Source: Bacillota bacterium (GTDB taxonomy: Bacteria > Bacillota > Clostridia > Christensenellales > CAG-138). From it: 49,735 bases of DNA. Location of the stretch: assembly GCA_016286445.1 (NCBI GenBank), contig JAEESS010000010.1, positions 1-49,735 on the forward strand. The letters run 5' to 3'. Below the pieces are notes generated by a model. It did not search any database, was not told the origin of the DNA, and saw nothing but the letters and a program-made list of their open reading frames with translations. Position 1 is the stretch's first letter. Every line of letters starts with the position of its first letter. This document shows, one piece after another, positions 40,707-47,862 of this stretch. Made by a program: the position numbers and the translations under genes.

Positions 40707-41264
40707 GTGAGCATTTATGAATTATGCCCGACATTTGAGAGCGAGAAATTCATCATCCGATTGTTCAAAGACGAGGACTGCGATGATCTGCTGAAAGTAT
40801 ACAACGATAAAAATGCGCTGCCGTTTTTTAACAGCGATAATTGTGACGGCGACAATTTTTATTATTCCACAAAGGAAAAAATGTCGGAGGCGATCGACTT
40901 CTGGCATATGTCCTATGAAAACGGCTGGTTTGTCAGGCTTTCGATCGTCGACAAGGCAGCGGCAAGCATCATCGGGACGGTTGAATTATGCCTGCGGGAG
41001 TCGGATGACGCGTTTGATCATATGGGCGTTTTGCGCGTGGACGTCCGAAGCGATTACGAGGAGGAGCATGCGTTATATGACATTTTCGCGCTGATTACAC
41101 CGAAGATCCATGATCTGCTGGGCTGCAAAGGCGTTCTTACAAAAGCTCCGATCTATGCGGTTGAAAGAATCAAGGCGATTCAAAAAGCAGGCTTCACAAA
41201 ATCCGAACACCTGTTGATCGGAAAAACCGGGTATGCCTATGACGGATACTGGACATTTGCATAA
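40707..41264 (+). CDS. GNAT family N-acetyltransferase
   Basis: 185-residue GNAT-fold protein of the RimJ/RimL-like type. The N-terminus ESEKFIIRLFKDEDCDDLLK and the VDKAAASIIGTVELCLRE strand pair fit the fold; the acetyl-CoA loop is weak, so activity and substrate are uncertain. The start is GTG at 40707, six bases after GGAGG. Base composition is clearly more AT-rich than in the GH32 gene. It opens the small-gene block that splits the sucrose genes. A 58-base repeat begins two bases after its stop. Confidence 0.75.
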   Translation: MSIYELCPTFESEKFIIRLFKDEDCDDLLKVYNDKNALPFFNSDNCDGDNFYYSTKEKMSEAIDFWHMSYENGWFVRLSIVDKAAASIIGTVELCLRESDDAFDHMGVLRVDVRSDYEEEHALYDIFALITPKIHDLLGCKGVLTKAPIYAVERIKAIQKAGFTKSEHLLIGKTGYAYDGYWTFA

Positions 41265-41266
41265 AA

Positions 41267-41324
41267 GCGACAAATGCCGTTTTGTGAAACAGATGCCGCA
41301 TCCCTGCCGTTTTGCCGCACAGTT
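41267..41324 (+). repeat. 58-bp dispersed repeat, copy R1
   Basis: Begins GCGACAAATGCCG right after the stop of the first GNAT gene and ends near GCCGCACAGTT. It aligns without gaps with copy R2 (43259-43316) at about 42 of 58 positions, including the identical 13-base start and the shared TTGT and GCCGCAT blocks. No integron-type core site was recognised. Confidence 0.75.
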
Positions 41325-41350
41325 ATCGTTTTTTGATTTGTGAGGATGAT

Positions 41351-41917
41351 ATGGGTAAAAAACTCTCGGATATGTCATTGGAAGAACTGTGGGAATTGTT
41401 TCCGATCTTCCTTGTTCCACACGATGACAAGTGGAACGAGTACTACCGTGAAATGGAGGGCTTGATCAAAAGACTGTTGTCGGATTACCCGGTGGACAGG
41501 ATCAGCCACATCGGAAGCACGGCGATCCAAAACATTTGGGCGAAAAACATCGTGGATGTGATGGTTGAGATCCCTCAAGGCGTTGACCTCAAGGAGATTG
41601 CCCGCGTTCTGGAGCAAAACGGATTCATCAGGATGTCCGGCGAGGCGAACAGGATCTCGCTCAATATGGGATATACCGAAAACGGATTTGCGGACAAGGT
41701 GTATCATGTCCATCTGCGATACACCGGGGACAATGCCGAACTGTACTTCCGTGATTATTTGAACGAGCATCCCGACGCGGCAAAAGAATATGAAGCATTG
41801 AAGCTTCGGCTATGGAAACAATATGAACATAACCGGGACGCCTATACAGATGCGAAGACGGATTTCATCTCGAAATGGACGGCGGAAGCACGAAAGGAAT
41901 ACGGAGACAGATACTGA
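41351..41917 (+). CDS. GrpB family protein (nucleotidyltransferase superfamily)
   Basis: 188-residue GrpB-domain protein. The family signature is the DRISHIGSTAIQNIWAKNI stretch followed by VDVMVEIP, corresponding to the nucleotidyltransferase GS..D.D core; here the second acidic residue is replaced by Met (VDVMVE). VYHVHLRY and the LYFRDYLNEHPDAAKEYEAL segment near the C-terminus are also typical. The biochemical role of GrpB proteins is not settled. GAGGA lies six bases before the ATG at 41351; open sequence upstream belongs to the repeat. It is the first of four closely packed genes. Confidence 0.85.
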   Translation: MGKKLSDMSLEELWELFPIFLVPHDDKWNEYYREMEGLIKRLLSDYPVDRISHIGSTAIQNIWAKNIVDVMVEIPQGVDLKEIARVLEQNGFIRMSGEANRISLNMGYTENGFADKVYHVHLRYTGDNAELYFRDYLNEHPDAAKEYEALKLRLWKQYEHNRDAYTDAKTDFISKWTAEARKEYGDRY

Positions 41918-41940
41918 CAAACCCGTTTATGAGGACGATC

Positions 41941-42408
41941 ATGAAAATTGTATTATGCGAGGATACCGAGTGGCTGCTGTCGGAAGAAGCATTCTCGATC
42001 TATGCTTCTTGCATGTATCATCCGACATACAGGGAATACCGGGCACAGATGGAAGACTGTTTACACGATCCGTCGGTGAAAGTATTTGTCTGTGAGAATC
42101 TCGGCAGGAAAACAGGCATGATGGTTATCAAGCGTTCGGGCGCTGCTGCGGAGATTATCGGAATTGCCGTATCTGACGATACTCGCCGTAAAGGGATCGG
42201 GAAAAAGCTGATCCAAAACGTCATAGAGTCGGAGGGAACAGAACGGATCAAAGCACAGACGGACGACGATTCGATCGGTTTCTACCGCAAATGCGGTTTT
42301 TCTGAGGAAAAAAAGAGAATTGACTATCCTGACGGATCAGTCGTCCGGTATACCTGCATCCTCTGCAAACAGACGGCTTCCTCCGGTTCGAAGAAAGGGA
42401 AACAATGA
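41941..42408 (+). CDS. GNAT family N-acetyltransferase
   Basis: 155-residue GNAT acetyltransferase. The acetyl-CoA-binding motif A is clear: IIGIAVSDDTRRKGIGKKLI (R-x-x-G-x-G/A pattern RRKGIG), followed by the IGFYRKCGFSE motif B. The N-terminal half is less conserved and the substrate is unknown. GAGGA lies five bases before the ATG at 41941; an in-frame ATG at 41929 overlaps that site. The stop overlaps the VOC gene start in an ATGA. The last residues (SSGSKKGKQ) may be a non-conserved tail. Confidence 0.85.
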   Translation: MKIVLCEDTEWLLSEEAFSIYASCMYHPTYREYRAQMEDCLHDPSVKVFVCENLGRKTGMMVIKRSGAAAEIIGIAVSDDTRRKGIGKKLIQNVIESEGTERIKAQTDDDSIGFYRKCGFSEEKKRIDYPDGSVVRYTCILCKQTASSGSKKGKQ

Positions 42409-42767
42409 AACTGAAAAACGTACTGATCGTCGTGAAAAATATCGAGAGATCCAGACAGTTCTACCGCGATCTGTTCGGTCTTGAGATGATCCTTGACAAC
42501 GACGGAAATATGATCCTGACGGAAGGATTGGTCCTTCAGGAAGAAAAATACTGGAAAGCGTTCCTCGGTAAGGAGATCATTCCGGAGAACAATTCTTGCG
42601 AGCTCTATTTTGAGGAATCCGACATAGAAGGCTTTATCGAAAAGCTTGAAACATATGATCCGGAAGTAAAATACGTCAACAGACTCATGACGCACAGCTG
42701 GGGACAGAAGGTCATCCGCTTCTATGATCCGGACGGGAATCTGATCGAAGTGGGGACGCCGATGTAA
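42405..42767 (+). CDS. VOC family protein (glyoxalase/bleomycin-resistance fold)
   Basis: 120-residue vicinal-oxygen-chelate fold protein with two beta-alpha-beta modules. The start MKLKNVLIVVKNIERSRQFY and the end IRFYDPDGNLIEVG are typical, and the terminal Glu in NLIEVG matches a usual metal-ligand position. The chemistry cannot be derived; metal-dependent detoxification or thiol transfer are usual in the family. Coupled by overlap to the GNAT gene and followed without gap by the phosphatidyltransferase gene. Confidence 0.87.
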   Translation: MKLKNVLIVVKNIERSRQFYRDLFGLEMILDNDGNMILTEGLVLQEEKYWKAFLGKEIIPENNSCELYFEESDIEGFIEKLETYDPEVKYVNRLMTHSWGQKVIRFYDPDGNLIEVGTPM

Positions 42768-43259
42768 ATGGCAAATATCATCACCGGAATCAGAATCGTG
42801 CTCAGCGTCGCTTTGCTGTTCTTTCCGGCATTGTCTCCGGCTTTTTTTGCGCTTTATATCACTGCCGGGATCACCGATATGATCGACGGCGCGGTGGCAA
42901 GGAAAACCGGTACGGTCAGCGCGTTCGGTGCAAGGCTGGACACGATCGCGGATATCGTATTCACTGCGGCTTGCCTTTTTAAGCTGCTTCCAGTACTGGA
43001 TGTTCCGGTCTGGCTCTATGTATGGATTGCCGTCATCGCGTTCGTGAAGGCGGCGAATATCGCAGCAGGATATATCCGACAGAAAGCGTTTCCATCGGTG
43101 CATTCCGTATTCAACAAGGTGACCGGAGGGCTGTTGTTCGTTTTCCCGCTGACGCTTGCATGGATCCATTTCAAATACAGCGCGGCAGTCGTCTGTGCGG
43201 TCGCAACAATCGCGGCTGTTCATGAAGGATATCTCATTCAAGCGGGAAGAACGGTTTAG
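42768..43259 (+). CDS. CDP-alcohol phosphatidyltransferase family protein
   Basis: 163-residue membrane enzyme with about four to five helices. The full signature D-G-x2-A-R-x8-G-x3-D-x3-D is present (Asp40, Gly41, Ala44, Arg45, Gly54, Asp58, Asp62), in which the Asp residues bind two metals. Phosphatidylglycerol-phosphate synthase (PgsA) or a related phospholipid synthase is likely; the protein is a little short for PgsA. The ATG directly follows the VOC stop. A repeat (R2) begins at its stop codon and a terminator follows. Confidence 0.9.
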   Translation: MANIITGIRIVLSVALLFFPALSPAFFALYITAGITDMIDGAVARKTGTVSAFGARLDTIADIVFTAACLFKLLPVLDVPVWLYVWIAVIAFVKAANIAAGYIRQKAFPSVHSVFNKVTGGLLFVFPLTLAWIHFKYSAAVVCAVATIAAVHEGYLIQAGRTV

Positions 43260-43316
43260 CGACAAATGCCGGCTTGTAAAGCAAGCGCCGCATTCTTTCT
43301 GCTTCGCCGCTTCGTT
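43259..43316 (+). repeat. 58-bp dispersed repeat, copy R2
   Basis: Starts at the last base of the phosphatidyltransferase stop codon with GCGACAAATGCCG. It matches R1 at about 42 of 58 positions. Read on the minus strand both copies encode a similar phrase (CGxCFTxRHLSL), which suggests a common origin, perhaps from a mobile or cassette-type element. That interpretation is uncertain. Confidence 0.75.
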
Positions 43317-43346
43317 CGGCAAGCAGGATATTTTGCAAAAAATGTC

Positions 43347-43375
43347 AAAAGCCGGGGTTGATCGCCTCGGTTTTT
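43347..43375 (+). terminator. Terminator of the small-gene block
   Basis: AAAAGCCGGGG (43347-43357) pairs over 11 positions (two G-T) with CCTCGGTTTTT (43365-43375), loop of seven bases, ending in T5. Confidence 0.82.
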
Positions 43376-43717
43376 GCCTGAATGGACGCCCTAATCCCGT
43401 TATCGCAGATTGCAAGCGATCGCCTCCGGTCGACCGGAAAAGAAGAGCTTGACGCGCCGCTTGTTCGGATGGACAGCGCCGACGTCGGCGAGCCCTGTTC
43501 TGTATTTTTATTGATCTATGTGATTTTATAAAAGCAGAGCGCTTTTCTGCGGACAAGCGGAATGCAGGATACTGCGCACAGATGATTGTTTCAGCGGAAA
43601 TGCGGAACCGTGCGGATTTTCCTTGCATTCACAGACGCTATACGGTATACTGAATTATCAGTATAACTATGATCCTGCTTGATCGGCATATCAGCGAAAG
43701 AGGGGAAAAGCATAAAT
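43376..43717 (+). other. Non-coding stretch before the sugar kinase gene
   Basis: 342 bases without a supported gene. It contains two short perfect palindromes, CCGGTCGACCGG (near 43427) and GCCGACGTCGGC (near 43480), the sugar-kinase promoter at 43624-43651 and an AGGGG ribosome binding site. No homology to known elements was recognised; it may include remnants of what brought the gene block in. Confidence 0.5.
43624..43651 (+). promoter_or_regulatory. Promoter of the sugar kinase / GH13 / HAD operon
   Basis: TTGCAT (43624-43629), 16 bases and TATACT (43646-43651), about 65 bases before the kinase ATG. The inverted repeat GTATACTGAATTATCAGTATAAC-like segment over the -10 (roughly 43645-43666) could be an operator. 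Confidence 0.6.
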
Positions 43718-44653
43718 ATGAAGATCACGACCATCGGAGAGATCCTGATTGACATGACGCAGACGGGAACGGACGCAAACGGAAACGCGGTCTTTGCAGC
43801 GATTCCCGGCGGCGCGCCGGCAAACCTTGCGGTAGCCGCGCGCAAGCTCGGCGTGGAAACCGCGTTCGTCGGCTGCGTCGGAGACGATCCGTTCGGCGCT
43901 ATCCTGAAAAAGACGCTGCTGCATTACGGCGTCGATACGAGCGGACTGCAGACGACGGACTGCGCCGATACGACGCTTGCCGTCGTGACCGTCGATCCGC
44001 ACGGCGAGCGCAGCTTTGCGTTCTGCAGAAAACCCGGCGCGGACACGCAGATCAACCGCGCGCGCGCACTGGAAGCCGCGTCGCATGCCGATATGCTGCA
44101 TTTCGGCAGCGTTTCGCTTGCGGCGACCGCCTGCCGCGAAACGATCATTTCCGCAGTGCGCCGCGCAAAGGAGAGCGGCGCGCTGATCACATACGATCCG
44201 AACTATCGCGCGTCGCTGTGGAACAGCGAGGGCGAAGCGATCGGGATCATGCGATCGGTTCTGCCGCTGTGCGACATCGTGAAGATCAGCGAGGAGGAAA
44301 CGCTGCTGCTGACGGGGCGCGAAGCGCCGGAGGAAGCCGCCGAGGTGCTGATGGAGCGCGGCGTGAAGCTCGCGGTCGTAACGCTCGGCGCGAACGGCGC
44401 TTACTGGAAATACGGGAAGGATTCCGGTACGGTCCCGGGATTCAGGGTCAAGGTCGCAGACACGAACGGCACGGGCGATACATTCTTCGGCGCGTTTTTA
44501 AGCCGCATCGCAAAGCACGGCGGTCTGAGCCATCTGACGCCGGAACGGATCGAATGCTATGTGCGCTACGCAAACCGCGCGGCGTCGATCACCGCGAGCC
44601 GTCCGGGCGCGATCCCTGCCATGCCGACCGAAGATGAATTGACGGAGGAATAA
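43718..44653 (+). CDS. PfkB family carbohydrate kinase, probably fructokinase
   Basis: 311-residue ribokinase-type kinase. N-terminal signature: TIGEILIDMTQTG, GGAPANLAVAARKLG. C-terminal signature NGTGDTFFGAF with the catalytic base Asp254. The length is typical for fructokinase (ScrK) or 2-keto-3-deoxygluconate kinase. With GH32 and a sucrose-type PTS nearby, fructose is the most likely substrate. The ATG at 43718 is chosen although the AGGGG site is 12 bases away; the open frame upstream (to 43679) is atypical sequence. The GH13 gene begins four bases after the stop. Confidence 0.88.
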   Translation: MKITTIGEILIDMTQTGTDANGNAVFAAIPGGAPANLAVAARKLGVETAFVGCVGDDPFGAILKKTLLHYGVDTSGLQTTDCADTTLAVVTVDPHGERSFAFCRKPGADTQINRARALEAASHADMLHFGSVSLAATACRETIISAVRRAKESGALITYDPNYRASLWNSEGEAIGIMRSVLPLCDIVKISEEETLLLTGREAPEEAAEVLMERGVKLAVVTLGANGAYWKYGKDSGTVPGFRVKVADTNGTGDTFFGAFLSRIAKHGGLSHLTPERIECYVRYANRAASITASRPGAIPAMPTEDELTEE

Positions 44654-44657
44654 GCAA

Positions 44658-46508
44658 ATGATGGAACGCGAGCATTGGGCACAGGAGTTTACCAGACGTT
44701 ATGTGCTTCGCGAGGACGAGCTGAAATGGCTCTACTGCGAGCTGTACCACAACGACATGAAGGCGTATCGGTATTTTGTCGATATGCTGTACCGCGCCTA
44801 TGAGGCGCGTCCCGAATCCTTGAAAAACATGGACCGCGCGCGGGAAGAATATCCCGAATGGTATCGCGGTCACGACCTGGTCGGCATGCTGATGTACGTC
44901 AACGCCTTTGCGGGAACACTGAAGGGCGTACAGAAGAAGATCGACTACATCACCGACTGCGGCGTCAATTATCTGCATCTGATGCCGCTTCTCGAAAGCC
45001 CGAAGGGAAGAAGCGACGGCGGCTATGCGGTAAGCGATTTCCGGAAGGTGCAGCCGGAGCTCGGCACGATGGACGACCTCTTTGCGTTGGCGGAGGCATG
45101 TCACGAGCGCGGCATCGCCGTGTGTCTCGACTTTGTCATGAACCATACGAGCGAGGATCACGAATGGGCAAGACGCGCGCGTGCCGGTGATAAGGAATAT
45201 CAGGACCGGTATTTCTTCTACGACAACTGGGAGATCCCGAACGCCTACGAGCAGACCGTGCCGCAGGTGTTCCCGACGACCGCGCCCGGCAACTTTACCT
45301 GGTGCGAGGAAGCGAAAAAGGTCGTCATGACGACGTTCTATCCCTATCAGTGGGACCTGAACTACGCGAATCCGACCGTGTTCAACGATATGACGGACAA
45401 CATGCTCTACCTCTGCAACCACGGCGTGGACATCATCCGGCTCGACGCGGTGCCGTACATCTGGAAAGCGCTCGGCACGCAGTGCCGCAACCTCAAAGAG
45501 GTCCATACGCTTGTGCGCATGATGCGCATCGTGTGCGAGATCGTCTGTCCGGGCACGCTGCTTTTGGGCGAGGTCGTTATGGAGCCCTCCAAGGTCGTTC
45601 CGTACTTCGGCACGGTCGACAAGCCCGAATGCCATCTTCTCTACAACGTCACGACGATGGCGTCGATCTGGCACACGGTCGCAACGAAGGACGTGCGGCT
45701 TTTGAAGCATCAGATGGAACAGGTGTTCGCGCTGCCGAAGGAATACACGTTTTTGAACTATCTCCGCTGCCACGATGACATCGGCTGGGGACTCGATTAC
45801 GCGTTCCTGCGTTGGTTCCAGCAGGAGGAGGTCCCGCACAAGAAGTATCTCAACGACTACCTCACCGGCAAATGGCACGGCAGCTTTGCGCGCGGCGAGC
45901 TCTATAACGACGATCCGCGGCTCGGCGACGCGCGGCTGTGCGGCACGACGGCTTCGCTGTGCGGCATTGAGGCGGCGGAGCAGAGCGGCGACAAGGCGGC
46001 GCTTTCCGACGCGATCCGCAGAGATACGATGCTGCATGCGCTGATGTTCACGATGAGCGGCGTCCCGGTGCTGTACAGCGGCGACGAGATCGCGGCGGAG
46101 AACGATTACGGCTATCACGACGATCCCTTGAAGGCGGAGGACAGCCGGTACCTGCACCGCGGGAATCTCGATTGGACAAAGGCGAAGCGCAGAACGCTGA
46201 AAACCTCGACCGAGGGCAAGGTCTTCCGCGCGATCAAGCGGCAGGAGGAGCTTCGCGCGCAGTACCGCGTGTTCGACGACGCGGCGGATACCTGGGCGCT
46301 GGAAACGCACAACGATCATGTGCTCGGCATCGGACGCTATTACCAAAAGGAAAAACTGCTTGCGCTGTTCAATTTCTCGGATGAGCCTGAGATCGCATGG
46401 GTGCAGGATCTTTCGCTGTTCACCGATCTCATCACCGGCGAACGGCGCGACGCAGGCGCCGTACAGCTTCCGGCGGGCGGATACATCTGGCTTTGGCAAA
46501 CGCTTTAA
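44658..46508 (+). CDS. GH13 amylosucrase-like alpha-glucosyl enzyme
   Basis: 616-residue GH13 (alpha-amylase clan) enzyme, closest by motif to subfamily 4 amylosucrases and sucrose hydrolases. Catalytic residues are nucleophile Asp263 (IIRLDAVPYIWKAL), acid/base Glu305 (LLLGEVVMEP) and transition-state Asp374 (RCHDDIGWG). Helical N-terminal domain: about 1-90, then a (beta/alpha)8 barrel and a C-terminal beta domain from about 540. Length fits amylosucrases (about 630). It would use sucrose to make alpha-1,4-glucan plus fructose, or hydrolyse it, in the cytoplasm (no signal peptide). The neighbouring kinase can take the fructose. A trehalose synthase-type GH13 is less likely given the HDDIGW motif. 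Confidence 0.85.
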   Translation: MMEREHWAQEFTRRYVLREDELKWLYCELYHNDMKAYRYFVDMLYRAYEARPESLKNMDRAREEYPEWYRGHDLVGMLMYVNAFAGTLKGVQKKIDYITDCGVNYLHLMPLLESPKGRSDGGYAVSDFRKVQPELGTMDDLFALAEACHERGIAVCLDFVMNHTSEDHEWARRARAGDKEYQDRYFFYDNWEIPNAYEQTVPQVFPTTAPGNFTWCEEAKKVVMTTFYPYQWDLNYANPTVFNDMTDNMLYLCNHGVDIIRLDAVPYIWKALGTQCRNLKEVHTLVRMMRIVCEIVCPGTLLLGEVVMEPSKVVPYFGTVDKPECHLLYNVTTMASIWHTVATKDVRLLKHQMEQVFALPKEYTFLNYLRCHDDIGWGLDYAFLRWFQQEEVPHKKYLNDYLTGKWHGSFARGELYNDDPRLGDARLCGTTASLCGIEAAEQSGDKAALSDAIRRDTMLHALMFTMSGVPVLYSGDEIAAENDYGYHDDPLKAEDSRYLHRGNLDWTKAKRRTLKTSTEGKVFRAIKRQEELRAQYRVFDDAADTWALETHNDHVLGIGRYYQKEKLLALFNFSDEPEIAWVQDLSLFTDLITGERRDAGAVQLPAGGYIWLWQTL

Positions 46509-46520
46509 CGGAGGAGAACC

Positions 46521-47345
46521 ATGAAGCAAAAACTGATCTTTCTGGACATTGACGGCACACTGACTCCGGCGGGCAGCAACACGCCTCCCGAAAGCGCAAT
46601 GAAGGCGATCAAAGCGGCGCAGAAGAACGGGCATCTGGTCTTTCTCTGCACGGGACGCAATCCCGCCATGCTCGCGCCGGTGCTGGCGCTCGGCTTTGAA
46701 GGCGCGGTCGCGGCAGCGGGCGGCTATGTGTTTGCGGGCGATAAGGTGCTCTTCGACTGTCCGATGACGCCGGAGCAGCTCGAAACCGGCATGCGGCTTT
46801 TGAAAGAGAACGGCGTGTTCCGCACAATCGAGGCGAAGGACGCGACCTGGGGCGACGAGGACCTCGGCGATTTTCTTGCAAGCGCAGGGGAGGGCAACAG
46901 CGAGCTCGTGCGCTGGCGCAAGGCGCTCGCCGAGGAGCTCAACATCCTGCCGATGCATGAATATGACGGCAGACCGGTCTATAAGATCGTGTTCATGTGC
47001 ACCGAGGCGAAACAGCTCGTGCCCGCGCGGGAAGCGCTGGAGAAGGATTTCAAGTTCGTCGTGCAGGACGTCGCCGCGCACCACTGTCTGAACGGCGAGC
47101 TCATCAACCGCAATTTCGACAAGGGCAAGGGCGTGCGCATCGTTGCGGACGCGTTCGGGATCGCGATCGAGGACACGATCGGCTTCGGCGACAGCATGAA
47201 CGATCTCGAGATGATCGAGACCGTCGGAACCTCGGTCTGCATGGACAACGGCAGCCCGAAGCTCAAGGAACTGAGTGACATCGTCTGCCCCGCGGTGGAC
47301 GCCGACGGGCTGGCAATCGCCTTTGAACAGCTCGGACTGATATAA
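46521..47345 (+). CDS. HAD superfamily phosphatase (Cof type)
   Basis: 274-residue Cof-type HAD hydrolase with a C2 cap. Motif I is FLDIDGTLTP (nucleophile Asp9, acid/base Asp11), motif II is in LCTGRNP, motif III Lys in the KGKGVRIV region, and motif IV is GDSMNDLEMIE. Such enzymes dephosphorylate sugar phosphates, flavins or nucleotides; sugar phosphate is suggested by the operon. GGAGGAG lies five bases before the ATG and the gene begins 12 bases after the GH13 stop. A terminator follows. Confidence 0.9.
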   Translation: MKQKLIFLDIDGTLTPAGSNTPPESAMKAIKAAQKNGHLVFLCTGRNPAMLAPVLALGFEGAVAAAGGYVFAGDKVLFDCPMTPEQLETGMRLLKENGVFRTIEAKDATWGDEDLGDFLASAGEGNSELVRWRKALAEELNILPMHEYDGRPVYKIVFMCTEAKQLVPAREALEKDFKFVVQDVAAHHCLNGELINRNFDKGKGVRIVADAFGIAIEDTIGFGDSMNDLEMIETVGTSVCMDNGSPKLKELSDIVCPAVDADGLAIAFEQLGLI

Positions 47346-47349
47346 TGCG

Positions 47350-47376
47350 AAAGGACTGCACTGCGCAGCCCTTTTT
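47350..47376. terminator. Bidirectional terminator between HAD phosphatase and acylphosphatase genes
   Basis: AAAGGACTGC (47350-47359) pairs with GCAGCCCTTT (47365-47374; one mismatch), loop of five bases, T5 on the plus strand. The convergent acylphosphatase gene ends at its edge, and the same hairpin can serve it. Confidence 0.8.
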
Positions 47377-47669
47377 CATTCGACGGTATCGCGGACGCTG
47401 AAGCGACGTTCGCCGGGATCCGGTTCGATCACGGTGATCGTACAATGCGTGATCCGGATGTGCGGCTGACTTTTGAGCTGCAGCACAAACCGGCGCAAGT
47501 CCGTAACGCCGCCCTGCACCTCGGCTTCCACGCGTCCGTCCTCGAGATTTCGGACCCAGCCGGACAGCGCGAGCTTTCGCGCGATGAGCCGCGCGGTATA
47601 GCGAAAGCCGACGAACTGTACGTCGCCTTCAAACAGAATATGCCATCTGGTCGGTACGCGATCTTCCAT
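47376..47669 (-). CDS. Acylphosphatase
   Basis: 97-residue acylphosphatase, hydrolysing acyl phosphates. The signature loop is GDVQFVGFRYTARL (usual form GxVQGVGFR); the catalytic Arg in GFR and Asn in WVRNLEDGRVE are kept, but the loop Gly is replaced by Phe. Such substitution could alter the phosphate cradle, though the enzyme is otherwise complete. AAAGGAG lies seven bases before the ATG on the minus strand. It is a single gene, convergent with the sugar operon. Confidence 0.9.
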   Translation of the reverse strand: MEDRVPTRWHILFEGDVQFVGFRYTARLIARKLALSGWVRNLEDGRVEAEVQGGVTDLRRFVLQLKSQPHIRITHCTITVIEPDPGERRFSVRDTVE

Positions 47670-47769
47670 GCGCCGCTCCTTTCACGGTTCAGTATAGCAT
47701 GAGAAGCGGCAAAAGAAAAGCGAAAAGAGGGCAAATAACCGCTTTTTTGCATGGAAACAGAAATAGCAT

Positions 47770-47798
47770 TTGCGTTTTGTGAAAACATGCGATATAAT
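47770..47798 (+). promoter_or_regulatory. Promoter of the PTS gene
   Basis: TTGCGT (47770-47775), 17 bases and TATAAT (47793-47798), about 64 bases before the PTS start. I did not find a convincing antiterminator (RAT) site or cre box in the leader. Confidence 0.75.
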
Positions 47799-47862
47799 GT
47801 ATAAGAATACAGGCTTCTTTCAGCCTTGAAGGGAGTTTGAATACAAAAGGGGGTAGCAATCT

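Noticed and set aside
41267-43316. Integron attC sites behind the small genes
   Set aside because: No GTTRRRY/RYYYAAC core pair or long imperfect palindrome could be found in R1 or R2, and no integrase is in the window; reported only as a related repeat.
42324-43628. Antisense frame of 434 codons over the small-gene block
   Set aside because: Crosses several genes and a terminator. It is of interest only because it reveals the shared phrase in R2.
44589-47084. Antisense frame of about 830 codons opposite the GH13 and HAD genes
   Set aside because: Shadow frame spanning gene borders, no start signals, no recognisable domain.
47750-47800. cre box near the PTS promoter (TGAAAACATGCGAT)
   Set aside because: The central CG and the 3' half deviate too much from the catabolite-repression consensus.
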